From JBGPRB01 sp964422155 (GTDB taxonomy: Bacteria; Chloroflexota; Dehalococcoidia; Dehalococcoidales; RBG-16-60-22): a DNA stretch of 8,393 bases. Numbering within the stretch: position 1 is the first letter of the stretch; each line of letters begins with the position of its first letter. Shown piece by piece: positions 1 to 7,015 of the stretch. The notes beneath the pieces are model-generated. The model ran no database searches. It was not told the origin of the DNA and worked only from the letters and a program-made list of their open reading frames with translations. The DNA lies in contig CAYQZZ010000079.1 in assembly GCA_964422155.1 (NCBI GenBank), positions 1 through 8,393 of the forward strand. The letters run 5' to 3'. The translations under genes were made by a program, and so were the position numbers.

Positions 1-1
1 A

Positions 2-754
2 CTGCAAGACAAAGTGGGCGTCATAACAGGAAGCAGCCGCGGCCTTGGCAAAATCCTCGCCATGGGTTTTGCCAGGGAAGGCGCCAAAGTAGTTGTGGCT
101 GCCCGTACTGAAGTTGAGAAAGAGCTCTTGCCGGGTACTATATACAAGACTGCGGAGGCTATTAAGGCTGAAGGCGGTTACGCTCTGCCTATCAAATGTG
201 ATGTCACCAGTGAAGAGAGCATAGGAGAAATGGTCAAGAGGGTGTTGGATGAACTGGGCCGAATAGACATCCTAGTGAATAATGCCGGCACGGCCTTTCC
301 TAAATTGATTACGGAAACGCCCTTGAAGCGCTGGGAGCTGGTTCTCAGGGTAAATTTGACCGGCGCTTTTTTGTGCTCCAGGGCGGTTTTACCCGGGATG
401 ATAGAGAGAAAAAGTGGCAGTATCATTAATATTACTTCAATTGACGCCATCGCTCGTTCAGCAGGATTTGCGGGCGCGGCCTACGGCGTCTCCAAGGCAG
501 CCCTGGAGCGATTTACTTGGTCCCTAGCCGCCGAAGTCGGCAAATATAATATAGCCGTGAACGCACTGAAACCCAGGGAGGGAATAGAAACCGAAGGACT
601 GATGGCCGTCTCACGCGGCGTCGGTAGGGAACGCTGGGAGTCGCCAGAAAAATTTGTCAGGGCAGCCATTTTTTTAGCGAAACAGAATGCCTCCAGGGTT
701 ACCGGCACGGTAGCTTCAGATGAAGAATATTGTCTCTGGCATGGCCTGGAGTAA
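2..754 (+). CDS. SDR-family NAD(P)-dependent oxidoreductase, 5' partial
   Basis: Short-chain dehydrogenase/reductase, probably oxidising a beta-hydroxyacyl-CoA or a related alcohol in the pathway of this operon. The frame is open to the left edge (Leu-Gln-Asp-Lys precede the GTG at 14), and LQDKV is how SDRs usually run into strand 1, so a few N-terminal residues lie outside and the GTG at 14 is not the real start. Counting from that GTG: the Rossmann motif TGSSRGLG is at 5-12, NNAG at 89-92, and the catalytic tetrad is Asn114, Ser142, Tyr157 and Lys161 (YGVSK), so the enzyme should be active. Arg31 after strand 2 (VVVAART) suggests NADP(H) rather than NAD(H). After the active site it reads ALKPREGIETEG instead of the common PG-x-x-x-T, and the C-terminus lacks the usual VDGG ending, so it belongs to a divergent subgroup. 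It sits 49 bases before the first CoA-transferase. In bbs operons the comparable place is held by BbsC/BbsD. The family call is firm; the substrate is not known. Confidence 0.88.
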   Translation: MQDKVGVITGSSRGLGKILAMGFAREGAKVVVAARTEVEKELLPGTIYKTAEAIKAEGGYALPIKCDVTSEESIGEMVKRVLDELGRIDILVNNAGTAFPKLITETPLKRWELVLRVNLTGAFLCSRAVLPGMIERKSGSIINITSIDAIARSAGFAGAAYGVSKAALERFTWSLAAEVGKYNIAVNALKPREGIETEGLMAVSRGVGRERWESPEKFVRAAIFLAKQNASRVTGTVASDEEYCLWHGLE

Positions 755-803
755 ATAACCATCGGCCATCAAATATCTGTATTTTTAGGCAAGGTGACTA
801 TAT

Positions 804-2069
804 ATGTATAATCAAGAGGCCAAATCGGCCTTATCTCCGTACCGTATCCTCGACTTGACCGAGGGGGGATGTATGCTGGGCGGCCGGTTGCTGGCTGACC
901 TGGGTGCAGATGTAATTACGATTGAACCTCCCGGGGGTAGTCATTCCCGCACCGGTCCTTGTTATAAGAATATCGTTGACCCGGAAAAGAGCCTTTTCTG
1001 GTGGGCCTATAATGCCAATAAAAGAGGCATCACGCTTGATATTGCTCAGGCGGAAGGACGGGAATTATTTAAAGATTTAGTCCTGAAGGCAGACGTCGTG
1101 CTGGAATCTTTTGAACCGGGATACCTCGACCACTTTAAACTGGGATATGCCAACCTTGGCCGGATAAAACCGGACATTATTTTGACTTCTATCACGCCTT
1201 TCGGACAGAATGGCCCCAAGGCACATTATCAAGCCAGCGACCTGACTGTCTGGGCCAGCGGCGCCTACCTCTATGCCTGCGGTAATCCCGACCGCGCTCC
1301 TACCTGGATTAGCTTTCCTCAGGCCAGCCTTTTCGGCGGGGCCGAGGGCGCTATCGGGACGATGACCGCTATCTGGCACCGTAATAATACCGGCGAAGGC
1401 CAGCACGTTGATGTCTCCATTCAGGAGAGTGCCGTGTCTCCTAACTTGAACGTCCTGCAGATGTGGGATGTCAGCAGGGTGGAATTTCACCGGCTCGGAG
1501 GTGCGCTGTACGTTCCCAGCACTGGTGTCCGACAACCTATCTATTTTGAATGTCGGGACGGTTATGTTATGATTTTAGTCCAGGGCGGCAACGAACCGTT
1601 TATTTCCTCCTCAGCCAGATTAGTGAAATGGATGGAAGAAGAGGATATGGCCCCGGAGTGGCTGGTAAGGCTGGACTGGAAACTGGACTATGATGCGACC
1701 ACCATGGGGCAGACGATAGCCGACCGGGTGGGAGCGGCAGTGGAAAGGTTTACCCTGACCAGGACCAAAGCGGAGTTGTACCAGGAGGGGGCCATCCAGA
1801 GGCAAATCCTCATCGCTCCCGTTTCCAATACCAAAGACATCAGCGAGGACCTGCAACTTAAGTCCAGGAACTACTGGGAAAAGCTGGAACACGCCGGCCT
1901 TAACGATTCCGTCGTTTATTGCGGCCCCTTTATCAGAATGAGTGAGACCCCGCTAAAATACCAAAGGCGGGCCCCGCTGATAGGAGAGCATAATGATGAA
2001 ATCTTTGGTAAGGAGTTAGGCATTTCCAGAGAAAAACTCAATTCTTTGAAAGAAAAGGGAATCATCTAG
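804..2069 (+). CDS. CaiB/BaiF family III CoA-transferase, Asp-less subunit
   Basis: Cytoplasmic family III (formyl-CoA transferase type) CoA-transferase homologue of 421 residues, normal length for the family. The ATG at 804 follows the ribosome site AAGGTGA at 791-797. Family features: the N-terminal ILDLTEGG...LLADLGADVITIEPPGG (about 15-45), LKADVVLESFEPG (94-106), the PDIILTSITPFGQNGP segment (123-138) and the TGEGQHVDVS motif (196-205). Family members carry the catalytic Asp, which forms the acyl-aspartyl anhydride and CoA thioester, 21 residues before the Thr of TG-x-GQ. Here that place is Ser175 (PQASLFGG), so this protein probably cannot catalyse transfer alone. The next gene, 8 bases on, is a second CoA-transferase that keeps the Asp. 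The pair is therefore likely one heteromeric enzyme, comparable to BbsE/BbsF of benzylsuccinate degradation. The acid substrate and the CoA donor cannot be told from the sequence. Family is certain; the inactive-subunit role is inference from a hand alignment. Confidence 0.9.
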   Translation: MYNQEAKSALSPYRILDLTEGGCMLGGRLLADLGADVITIEPPGGSHSRTGPCYKNIVDPEKSLFWWAYNANKRGITLDIAQAEGRELFKDLVLKADVVLESFEPGYLDHFKLGYANLGRIKPDIILTSITPFGQNGPKAHYQASDLTVWASGAYLYACGNPDRAPTWISFPQASLFGGAEGAIGTMTAIWHRNNTGEGQHVDVSIQESAVSPNLNVLQMWDVSRVEFHRLGGALYVPSTGVRQPIYFECRDGYVMILVQGGNEPFISSSARLVKWMEEEDMAPEWLVRLDWKLDYDATTMGQTIADRVGAAVERFTLTRTKAELYQEGAIQRQILIAPVSNTKDISEDLQLKSRNYWEKLEHAGLNDSVVYCGPFIRMSETPLKYQRRAPLIGEHNDEIFGKELGISREKLNSLKEKGII

Positions 2070-2077
2070 GCAAAAAT

Positions 2078-3328
2078 ATGAACGGAAAAGTCTTTGATGG
2101 TCTTAAAGTGGCTGAGTTTGCCTGGGTAATCGTCGGGCCGGCGACCTCTCGCTACTTGGCGGAGCACGGTGCTACCGTGGTCAAGATCGAATCTCATAAG
2201 CGCCTGGATACCATGCGCGGGACCAGTCCGTTTGCCAATAATAAACCAACAGTCGATAGCAGCATGGCCTTTGGCCGCCATAACCCCAATAAATACAGCG
2301 TCAGCATTGATTTACAGCACCCGAATGGCAAGAAGCTGGCCTGGAAACTTATCCGGTGGGCCGACATTGTAACCGAATCCTTCTCCCCCGGAACTATGGA
2401 GAAATGGGGACTGGGTTATGAAGATGTAAAGAAATTAAGACCTGACATTATTTATTTAAGTTCCAGCATGCAGGGCAGGGGAGGTCCCCACTCCGGTTAC
2501 GCGGGTTACGGCATGAATGCGGTCAATCTATGTGGTTTCACGGAAGTCAGCGGCTGGCCGGATAGACGGCCGGCCGCTCCGCACGGGGCCTATACCGATT
2601 ATATCAACGCGCGCTTCAACGCCCTGGCCCTAATCGCTGCGCTCGACTACCGCCGCCGGACCGGTAAAGGACAATGGATAGAGCAATCTCAATTTGAAAC
2701 TTCGCTGCACTTCTTCGCCCCCCCGCTTATGGACTACCAGATTAACGGCCGAATCATGGGGAGGGACGGCAATCGATATGCGGAGGCCGCACCCCACGGC
2801 GTTTTTCCCTGCCAGGGCAACGATAATTGGATAGCGATTGCCGTCTTGAATGAGGAACAGTGGCGCAATTTCTGTCGGGCCATCGGTCAGCCGCATATGG
2901 CCGAGCGGAAAGAATACGCGACCCTTCCTCAAAGAAAAAAGAATGAGGATGAACTGGAGAAACTGGTAGCTGACTGGACGAGATGTTTAACGCCGGAAGA
3001 GGCGGAGAAATTATTGCAGCGGGCCGGCGTGCCATCTCATGTTGTCGCCAGACCAAAGGATGTTTATGAGGATATTCAGCTCAAAGAACGCAACTATTTC
3101 GTGCCCATGGACCATCTGGTGATGGGCCTGCAATCGTATGAGCCCCAATCTTCTTTTATCCTGTCAAAAACCCCGCGCCGGATAAAAAGGCCCTCACCCT
3201 GTCTGGGGGAACATAATGAGTTTGTCTTTAAGAATTTGCTGGGGATGACCGATGAGGAGATAGCCGGGCATATTGCGGACGGAAGCATTACCACCGAACT
3301 TCCCGGACAATTCAAGGTCAGTATGTAG
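2078..3328 (+). CDS. CaiB/BaiF family III CoA-transferase, catalytic subunit
   Basis: Second family III CoA-transferase, 416 residues, expected to move CoA from a donor thioester to the free acid that enters the pathway. The ATG at 2078 lies 8 bases after the preceding stop, with only a weak upstream ribosome site, so translation may be coupled to the first subunit. It shows VAEFAWVIVGPATSRYLAEHG (11-31), WADIVTESFSPGTMEKWGLGY (94-114), RPDIIYLSSSMQGRGGP (121-137) and TGKGQWIEQS (195-204). Asp174 (AYTDYINA) lies exactly 21 residues before the TGKGQ Thr, where formyl-CoA transferase has its catalytic Asp. The protein is only distantly similar to its neighbour, so the pair is an old duplication rather than a recent one. 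It resembles the E/F pair of the bbs operon in arrangement. Without the dehydrogenase or activating enzyme in view, the substrate stays open: benzylsuccinate-like, another alkylsuccinate, or a different branched or aromatic acid. Confidence 0.92.
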   Translation: MNGKVFDGLKVAEFAWVIVGPATSRYLAEHGATVVKIESHKRLDTMRGTSPFANNKPTVDSSMAFGRHNPNKYSVSIDLQHPNGKKLAWKLIRWADIVTESFSPGTMEKWGLGYEDVKKLRPDIIYLSSSMQGRGGPHSGYAGYGMNAVNLCGFTEVSGWPDRRPAAPHGAYTDYINARFNALALIAALDYRRRTGKGQWIEQSQFETSLHFFAPPLMDYQINGRIMGRDGNRYAEAAPHGVFPCQGNDNWIAIAVLNEEQWRNFCRAIGQPHMAERKEYATLPQRKKNEDELEKLVADWTRCLTPEEAEKLLQRAGVPSHVVARPKDVYEDIQLKERNYFVPMDHLVMGLQSYEPQSSFILSKTPRRIKRPSPCLGEHNEFVFKNLLGMTDEEIAGHIADGSITTELPGQFKVSM

Positions 3329-3393
3329 CTGCTTGACGGTTTGGTCGATGGTTTTTCCAACTTCTAGGAAGAAAAAACCAGGAAGGAAACGAT

Positions 3394-4545
3394 ATGGAAA
3401 ACCTGAAAGATAAGGCGGCTATTGTCGGGGTCGGCTATACCCCGCAGGGGAAAGTGCCCGGCCGGACCTCTCTGAGCTTTCATCTGGAGGCTGCCAGGAA
3501 TGCTATCTCGGATGCCGGGCTGAAAATCCAGGATATAGATGGACTGCTGATACAACCGACGATGGGCGACCCCTCGGTTACGGCGGTTCTGGTGGCGCAG
3601 TACCTCGGGATTCGTGCCAGGTTCCTATCCGCACTGGACGCTTTCGGCGCTTCGGCCGGCTGTCAGGCCCAGTATGCCGCCCTGGCCGTGGCTCATGGCC
3701 TGGCTAACTACGTCCTGTGCACTTACGGCGAAAACGCCCGTTCCGGTATCAGTGAATACGGAACCGCCTTAAACGGTGGACTTGAATACGGACTTTTTGG
3801 GCCGGCGGCCTGTTACGCTATCGCCGCCCGGCGGGCGATGTACGAGTTTGGCACTGGTCCGGAAACCTGGAAGGAAATCGCCGTAGCCCAGCGCCGCTGG
3901 GCTAACCTCAATCCTCGAGCCGCCATGTATACCCGGCCGATGACCTACCAGGACTACTACAACGCCAGGATTCTCGTGGAGCCCTTTCGTCTATTCGACA
4001 TCTGCCAGATATCGGACAGCGGCAGGGCTTTCATCGTCACGACGGCTGAGAGAGCCAAAGACCTTAAAAAACGCCCGGTTTATATTATGGGCATGGGGCA
4101 AGACCATCCGGCGACCAATCCTCAGCAGGCAACATTCCTGACCGGACATACGGGGGCCAAACTGTCTGGTGAAAAGGCCTTTAAGATGGCAGGAATAACC
4201 TTGAAGGATATTGATGCCTGCGAGATCTACGATTGCTTTACTTATACCGTGGAAGTCGAACTGATGGACTACGGATTTTACGGTCGCGGAGAAGGTAAAG
4301 ACTTTCTCACGGCCGAGCGACTGGGACCCGGAGGCGATTTCCCACTCAATACCTCCGGCGGGCTGCTTTCGGAAGCTTATCAGATGGGCTTTACCCCCCT
4401 GACGGAGGCCGCCGTGCAATTGCGGGGAGATGCGGGGGATAGACAACTGGGGGCGCCGACCAAGACCAGGGAGCCGGAAATTATTCTGGTGAGCAATAAC
4501 GGCGGTGTTATGCAGACCCACAGCACGCTGATATTAAGGAAATAA
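3394..4545 (+). CDS. Thiolase-superfamily protein (SCP-x/Ltp2-like), possible retro-aldolase
   Basis: Thiolase-fold protein of 383 residues, carbon-carbon bond cleaving. The ATG at 3394 has a good ribosome site (GGAAGG, 3381-3386). The N-terminus KAAIVGVGYTPQGK (7-20) and the C-terminal GPGGDFPLNTSGG (311-323) place it with SCP-x-like thiolases that pair with DUF35 proteins, and a DUF35 gene starts 3 bases after its stop. The usual thiolase catalytic residues are absent. The nucleophile loop reads FGASAGC (84-90) with Ala or Gly where Cys is expected, although Cys90 lies nearby. The site of the HDCF-type His is Tyr279 (IYDCF). The GHP His is replaced by Tyr329 (LLSEAYQ). The C-terminal Cys is replaced by Asn (SNNGG, 367-371). 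Tyrosines at these places are typical, as far as I recall, of Ltp2, the steroid side-chain retro-aldolase that also needs a DUF35 partner. It may therefore cleave a beta-hydroxyacyl-CoA by retro-aldol chemistry. A BbsB-like thiolase role is the alternative. Confidence 0.86.
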   Translation: MENLKDKAAIVGVGYTPQGKVPGRTSLSFHLEAARNAISDAGLKIQDIDGLLIQPTMGDPSVTAVLVAQYLGIRARFLSALDAFGASAGCQAQYAALAVAHGLANYVLCTYGENARSGISEYGTALNGGLEYGLFGPAACYAIAARRAMYEFGTGPETWKEIAVAQRRWANLNPRAAMYTRPMTYQDYYNARILVEPFRLFDICQISDSGRAFIVTTAERAKDLKKRPVYIMGMGQDHPATNPQQATFLTGHTGAKLSGEKAFKMAGITLKDIDACEIYDCFTYTVEVELMDYGFYGRGEGKDFLTAERLGPGGDFPLNTSGGLLSEAYQMGFTPLTEAAVQLRGDAGDRQLGAPTKTREPEIILVSNNGGVMQTHSTLILRK

Positions 4546-4548
4546 ACC

Positions 4549-4962
4549 ATGATGACGAATTATACCAAGCCTTTACCCATTATCACCGATGATAACCGGC
4601 AATACTGGGAATACTGCAAACAGCATGAGCTGAAGATGCAACAGTGTAATGATTGCGGGTATATCCGCTTTCCACCCGGCATCCTCTGTCCCCGGTGCCA
4701 CTCCGTGGATGCCGAGTGGGTAAAGTTAAGCGGCAGGGGCAAAATCTACAGCTTCGTGGTTTATCGCATATCTTATCATCCATCGTACGCGGATGACATC
4801 CCGTACGCCGTGGCTGTCATCCAGTTAACCGAAGGCCCCCGCATGGAAAGCAATATCACCGGCAGCAAGGTCGAAAATCTAAGGATTGATATGCCGGTGG
4901 AAGTATATTTTGATGACGTCACTGATGAGGTCTCATTACCTAAGTTTAAACCGGTGAGTTAA
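4549..4962 (+). CDS. DUF35 zinc-ribbon/OB-fold protein, partner of the thiolase-like protein
   Basis: Small (137 residues) acyl-CoA-associated OB-fold protein, expected to form a complex with the thiolase-superfamily protein just upstream, as DUF35 proteins do in BbsA-BbsB, in ChsH2-Ltp2 and in the archaeal thiolase/HMG-CoA synthase complex. The rubredoxin-like zinc ribbon has Cys33, Cys36, Cys47 and Cys50 in QQCNDCGYIRFPPGILCPRC, preceded by the usual helical N-terminus (DDNRQYWEYCKQHELKMQ). The OB part begins at about residue 58 (LSGRGKIYSFVVYR, a GxGxxYSFTVV-like strand) and runs through IPYAVAVIQLTEG and the IDMPVEVYFDDV strand. The start is ATG ATG at 4549/4552 with AAGGA at 4536-4540 inside the end of the upstream gene; the 3-base gap implies coupled translation and fixed stoichiometry. 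It is not expected to be catalytic itself. Family assignment is firm. Confidence 0.93.
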   Translation: MMTNYTKPLPIITDDNRQYWEYCKQHELKMQQCNDCGYIRFPPGILCPRCHSVDAEWVKLSGRGKIYSFVVYRISYHPSYADDIPYAVAVIQLTEGPRMESNITGSKVENLRIDMPVEVYFDDVTDEVSLPKFKPVS

Positions 4963-5003
4963 CACGATTATAAACGATGGCAGGCCGCGACCCGGGGTGA
5001 CAC

Positions 5004-5009
5004 AGGAGG
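5004..5009 (+). promoter_or_regulatory. Strong ribosome binding site that selects a TTG start
   Basis: AGGAGG lies six bases before the TTG at 5016. It decides the start of the hydratase gene, because a nearby ATG at 5011 is in another frame and the hydratase frame has a stop (TGA, 4998-5000) just upstream with no ATG or GTG in between. Confidence 0.75.
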
Positions 5010-5015
5010 CATGAC

Positions 5016-5798
5016 TTGGACTATAAAAATCTGTTACTGGCTAAAGAAAACGGTATCGGCATAGTTACTATCAACCGGCCCAAAGTATTAAATGCTCTCA
5101 ATACCGAAACCTATAGAGAGCTTTATGAGCTGTTTGCGGAAATCGAAAATGACCCCGAAATCCGTATCGTCATACTCACTGGTGCCGGAGATAGAGCTTT
5201 CGTCGCCGGAGTGGACATCCGGGATATGAAGGACAAAGACAGCGTCACCATCAATGAATTCATTGTGACCGCCCGGAGGGCGGGTGATAAAATCTACAAT
5301 TTAAGCAAACCGGTCATTGCGGCTATAAACGGATTTGCTTTCGGGGGCGGTAACGAGCTGGCCCTGGCCTGCGATTTAAGGATAGCCTCAGAAAAGGCCC
5401 AATTCGGCCAGCAGGAGATAAATGTCGGTGTCATCCCGGGCGGGGGGGCTATCCCCAGGCTCACCCAATTGGTCGGCCTGACAAGGGCCAAAGAAATTGT
5501 TTATACCGGGGATGTCATGGATGCCCAGACTGCCCTTCGCATCGGACTGGTCAATAAAGTAGTCCCCCCGGAAAAATTGATGGAAGAAGCCAAGGCACTG
5601 GCTAGGAAACTGCTCGGCAAGAGCAGCCTGATATTATCTTATGCCAAAAAAGCTTTCAATACCGGGGCTGATATGAGCCTGGCAGCCGCGATGGACCTGG
5701 ATGAATGCTACTTTGCCCGCTGTTTTGCCACTGAAGACCAGAAAGAAGGCATGAAAGCTTTTGTCGAAAAAAGAAAACCCGAATTTAAGAATAGATAG
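5016..5798 (+). CDS. Enoyl-CoA hydratase/isomerase (crotonase family), TTG start
   Basis: Crotonase-fold enzyme of 260 residues, normal length, expected to add water across the double bond of an alpha,beta-unsaturated acyl-CoA. The start is TTG, giving MDYKNLLLAKENGIGIVTINRP. The CoA/oxyanion segments are seen at AFVAGVDIRDM (61-71) and NGFAFGGGNELALACDLRIA (105-124). Both hydratase glutamates are present: Glu114 (GGGNELA) and Glu134 (FGQQEIN), with the same 20-residue spacing as the two catalytic glutamates of mitochondrial enoyl-CoA hydratase (144 and 164 in the rat numbering). This supports true hydratase activity over a simple isomerase or a decarboxylase. The following VGVIPGGGAIPRLTQLVG keeps the helix after the active site. 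A Lys/Arg-rich C-terminus (FVEKRKPEFKNR) is typical. It is preceded by 53 non-coding bases and followed 8 bases later by the cupin gene. In the bbs module this would be the BbsH-like step, and its product would feed either the SDR or the thiolase-like/DUF35 complex. Substrate not determinable. Confidence 0.94.
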   Translation: MDYKNLLLAKENGIGIVTINRPKVLNALNTETYRELYELFAEIENDPEIRIVILTGAGDRAFVAGVDIRDMKDKDSVTINEFIVTARRAGDKIYNLSKPVIAAINGFAFGGGNELALACDLRIASEKAQFGQQEINVGVIPGGGAIPRLTQLVGLTRAKEIVYTGDVMDAQTALRIGLVNKVVPPEKLMEEAKALARKLLGKSSLILSYAKKAFNTGADMSLAAAMDLDECYFARCFATEDQKEGMKAFVEKRKPEFKNR

Positions 5799-5806
5799 AG
5801 ACTGGG

Positions 5807-6724
5807 ATGATAGACTACGAAAAATACCTGGTCAGAAAACCGATTTACGAATCATGCTCTGGAGTTAAAAATCGCCAGAGTCCCACCATGACTTATATGA
5901 GTCGGGCCCAGGTCCCTGAAGTCGATTGCTACCTCGAATTTGGCTGGATATACGGCCTGCCGGAACCTAATCCACATGTATCGGAACATGTGCATGACTT
6001 CGATGAGATTATCATGCACTTCGGCGGCGGTCCGTATACTTCCAGGGACCTTGGCGCCGAGATAGAATTTTATATTGGCGGTCAGCCGATAACCTTTAAC
6101 ACCACGACGTCGGCATTTATTCCCAGGGGGGTCCCCCACGGCCCGTTAACCTGGAAGAAATTTGCCAGGCCACACGTTCAGATGGTGATTATGCTCGGCA
6201 CCGGCAATGATGGACCAAGTATCAGTCAGAGGGACCCCGGGGCAGCCCCGGTTGGACTACCGCGGAAGACTTCAGACACGGACTACGAGGAATGTGTTGT
6301 CCGGACCCCCGTTCGGGAAGTGGGCCGGGGAGTGAAGAACCGCCAGATGCCTACCATGACCTACATGAACCGGCACTTGGTACTGGGAGCCAATTACTAT
6401 CTTGAGTGCGGCTGGATTTACGGTATGCCCGAACCCAACCCCCACGTTTTCGAACACGTGCATAATTATAATGAAGTTGTCATCCATTTCGGCAGTGACC
6501 CTGACCATCCGGAAGACCTCGGCGGGGAAATAGAGTATTGTGTCAATGGCCAGCCCTTGACCTTCAGCACAACTTCAGGACTTTTTATACCAAAAGGGGT
6601 GAAACACGGGCCTTTGACCTGGAATAAATACTCCAGACCTCATCTCGAGATGACGCTCATTATGGGTGCCGGAACGTTTAGAGAGGTATGGTCGGCCGAG
6701 ACGTTCGGCGGCCATAAAAAATAA
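5807..6724 (+). CDS. Tandem double-cupin protein of unknown function
   Basis: A 305-residue soluble protein built from two copies of one roughly 130-residue cupin unit (about 1-132 and 157-290), offset by 156 residues and joined by a Gly/Pro-rich linker (GTGNDGPSIS...GAAPVGLPRK). Shared blocks include GVKNRQ-x-PTMTYM, GWIYG-x-PEPNPHV, and IP-x-GV-x-HGPLTW. Both copies keep a full cupin metal set: His61, His63, Glu67 and His111 in copy 1, and His217, His219, Glu223 and His267 in copy 2, with an extra conserved His57/His213. Both domains should therefore bind a metal such as Fe, Mn, Ni or Zn. There is no signal peptide or membrane segment. The ATG at 5807 lies 8 bases after the hydratase stop with only a weak ribosome site, suggesting co-transcription. 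The operon context suggests it acts on the pathway substrate or a product, for example as a metal-dependent isomerase, lyase or oxygen-sensitive accessory enzyme, or as a sensor of the substrate. I do not recognise a characterised family. Cupin fold is likely from the motif spacing; the function is unknown. Confidence 0.85.
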   Translation: MIDYEKYLVRKPIYESCSGVKNRQSPTMTYMSRAQVPEVDCYLEFGWIYGLPEPNPHVSEHVHDFDEIIMHFGGGPYTSRDLGAEIEFYIGGQPITFNTTTSAFIPRGVPHGPLTWKKFARPHVQMVIMLGTGNDGPSISQRDPGAAPVGLPRKTSDTDYEECVVRTPVREVGRGVKNRQMPTMTYMNRHLVLGANYYLECGWIYGMPEPNPHVFEHVHNYNEVVIHFGSDPDHPEDLGGEIEYCVNGQPLTFSTTSGLFIPKGVKHGPLTWNKYSRPHLEMTLIMGAGTFREVWSAETFGGHKK

Positions 6725-7015
6725 CATTCATCTATTCTTTCTTATCGGTTAACTTCATCAGCCCTCTATCCTAACCTCCATTTAATTGAAGTTATATGTA
6801 TTACATCAGATTCAATGATGATGTTTCATGGGCATCATTGCACGAAAGCTTGAAATGTTACTTCAGACTTTTCGCCAGCATCACTTCTCTCTCGATTGTT
6901 GTGATTACATTCCGCACGGCCAAGGGATTATAGCTCTTCGAGGTTTTGACAAAGGCATTACTGTGGTGTATAACTGAGATACTCGTAATAGTCTTGGATA
7001 TTAAAGAAGGAAGTA
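6725..7015. other. AT-rich intergenic stretch, no supported gene
   Basis: This stretch follows the operon. Its composition is clearly more AT-rich than the coding region, and stops are frequent in most frames. One 49-codon frame (6828-6977, ATG start, no ribosome site) is open but not recognisable. An 8-base inverted repeat (CAATGATG at 6813-6820, CATCATTG at 6833-6840, 12-base loop) lacks a following T-tract, so it is not a convincing terminator. I see no promoter that I would defend. Confidence 0.5.

Noticed and set aside
1077..1535. 152-codon minus-strand open frame opposite the first CoA-transferase
   Set aside because: It is antisense to a clear family III CoA-transferase and shows no domain of its own.
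3350..3380. Weak inverted repeat GGTTTTTCC ... GGAAGAAAAAACC before the thiolase-like gene
   Set aside because: The stem is only about 7 pairs, A/T-dominated and bulged. It sits in a 65-base gap inside the operon, where a terminator is not expected.
3991..4521. 176-codon minus-strand open frame opposite the thiolase-like gene
   Set aside because: It lies fully inside a well-supported gene on the other strand, with no recognisable motif. Long antisense frames like this are common in GC-rich codon third positions.
5011..5013. ATG as a start for the hydratase
   Set aside because: It is in a different frame from the crotonase motifs; the reading from it does not produce the family sequence.
5807..6724. 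Internal repeat in the cupin gene as a DNA repeat or CRISPR-like array
   Set aside because: The similarity is at protein level between two diverged domain copies, with no short regularly spaced identical DNA units.
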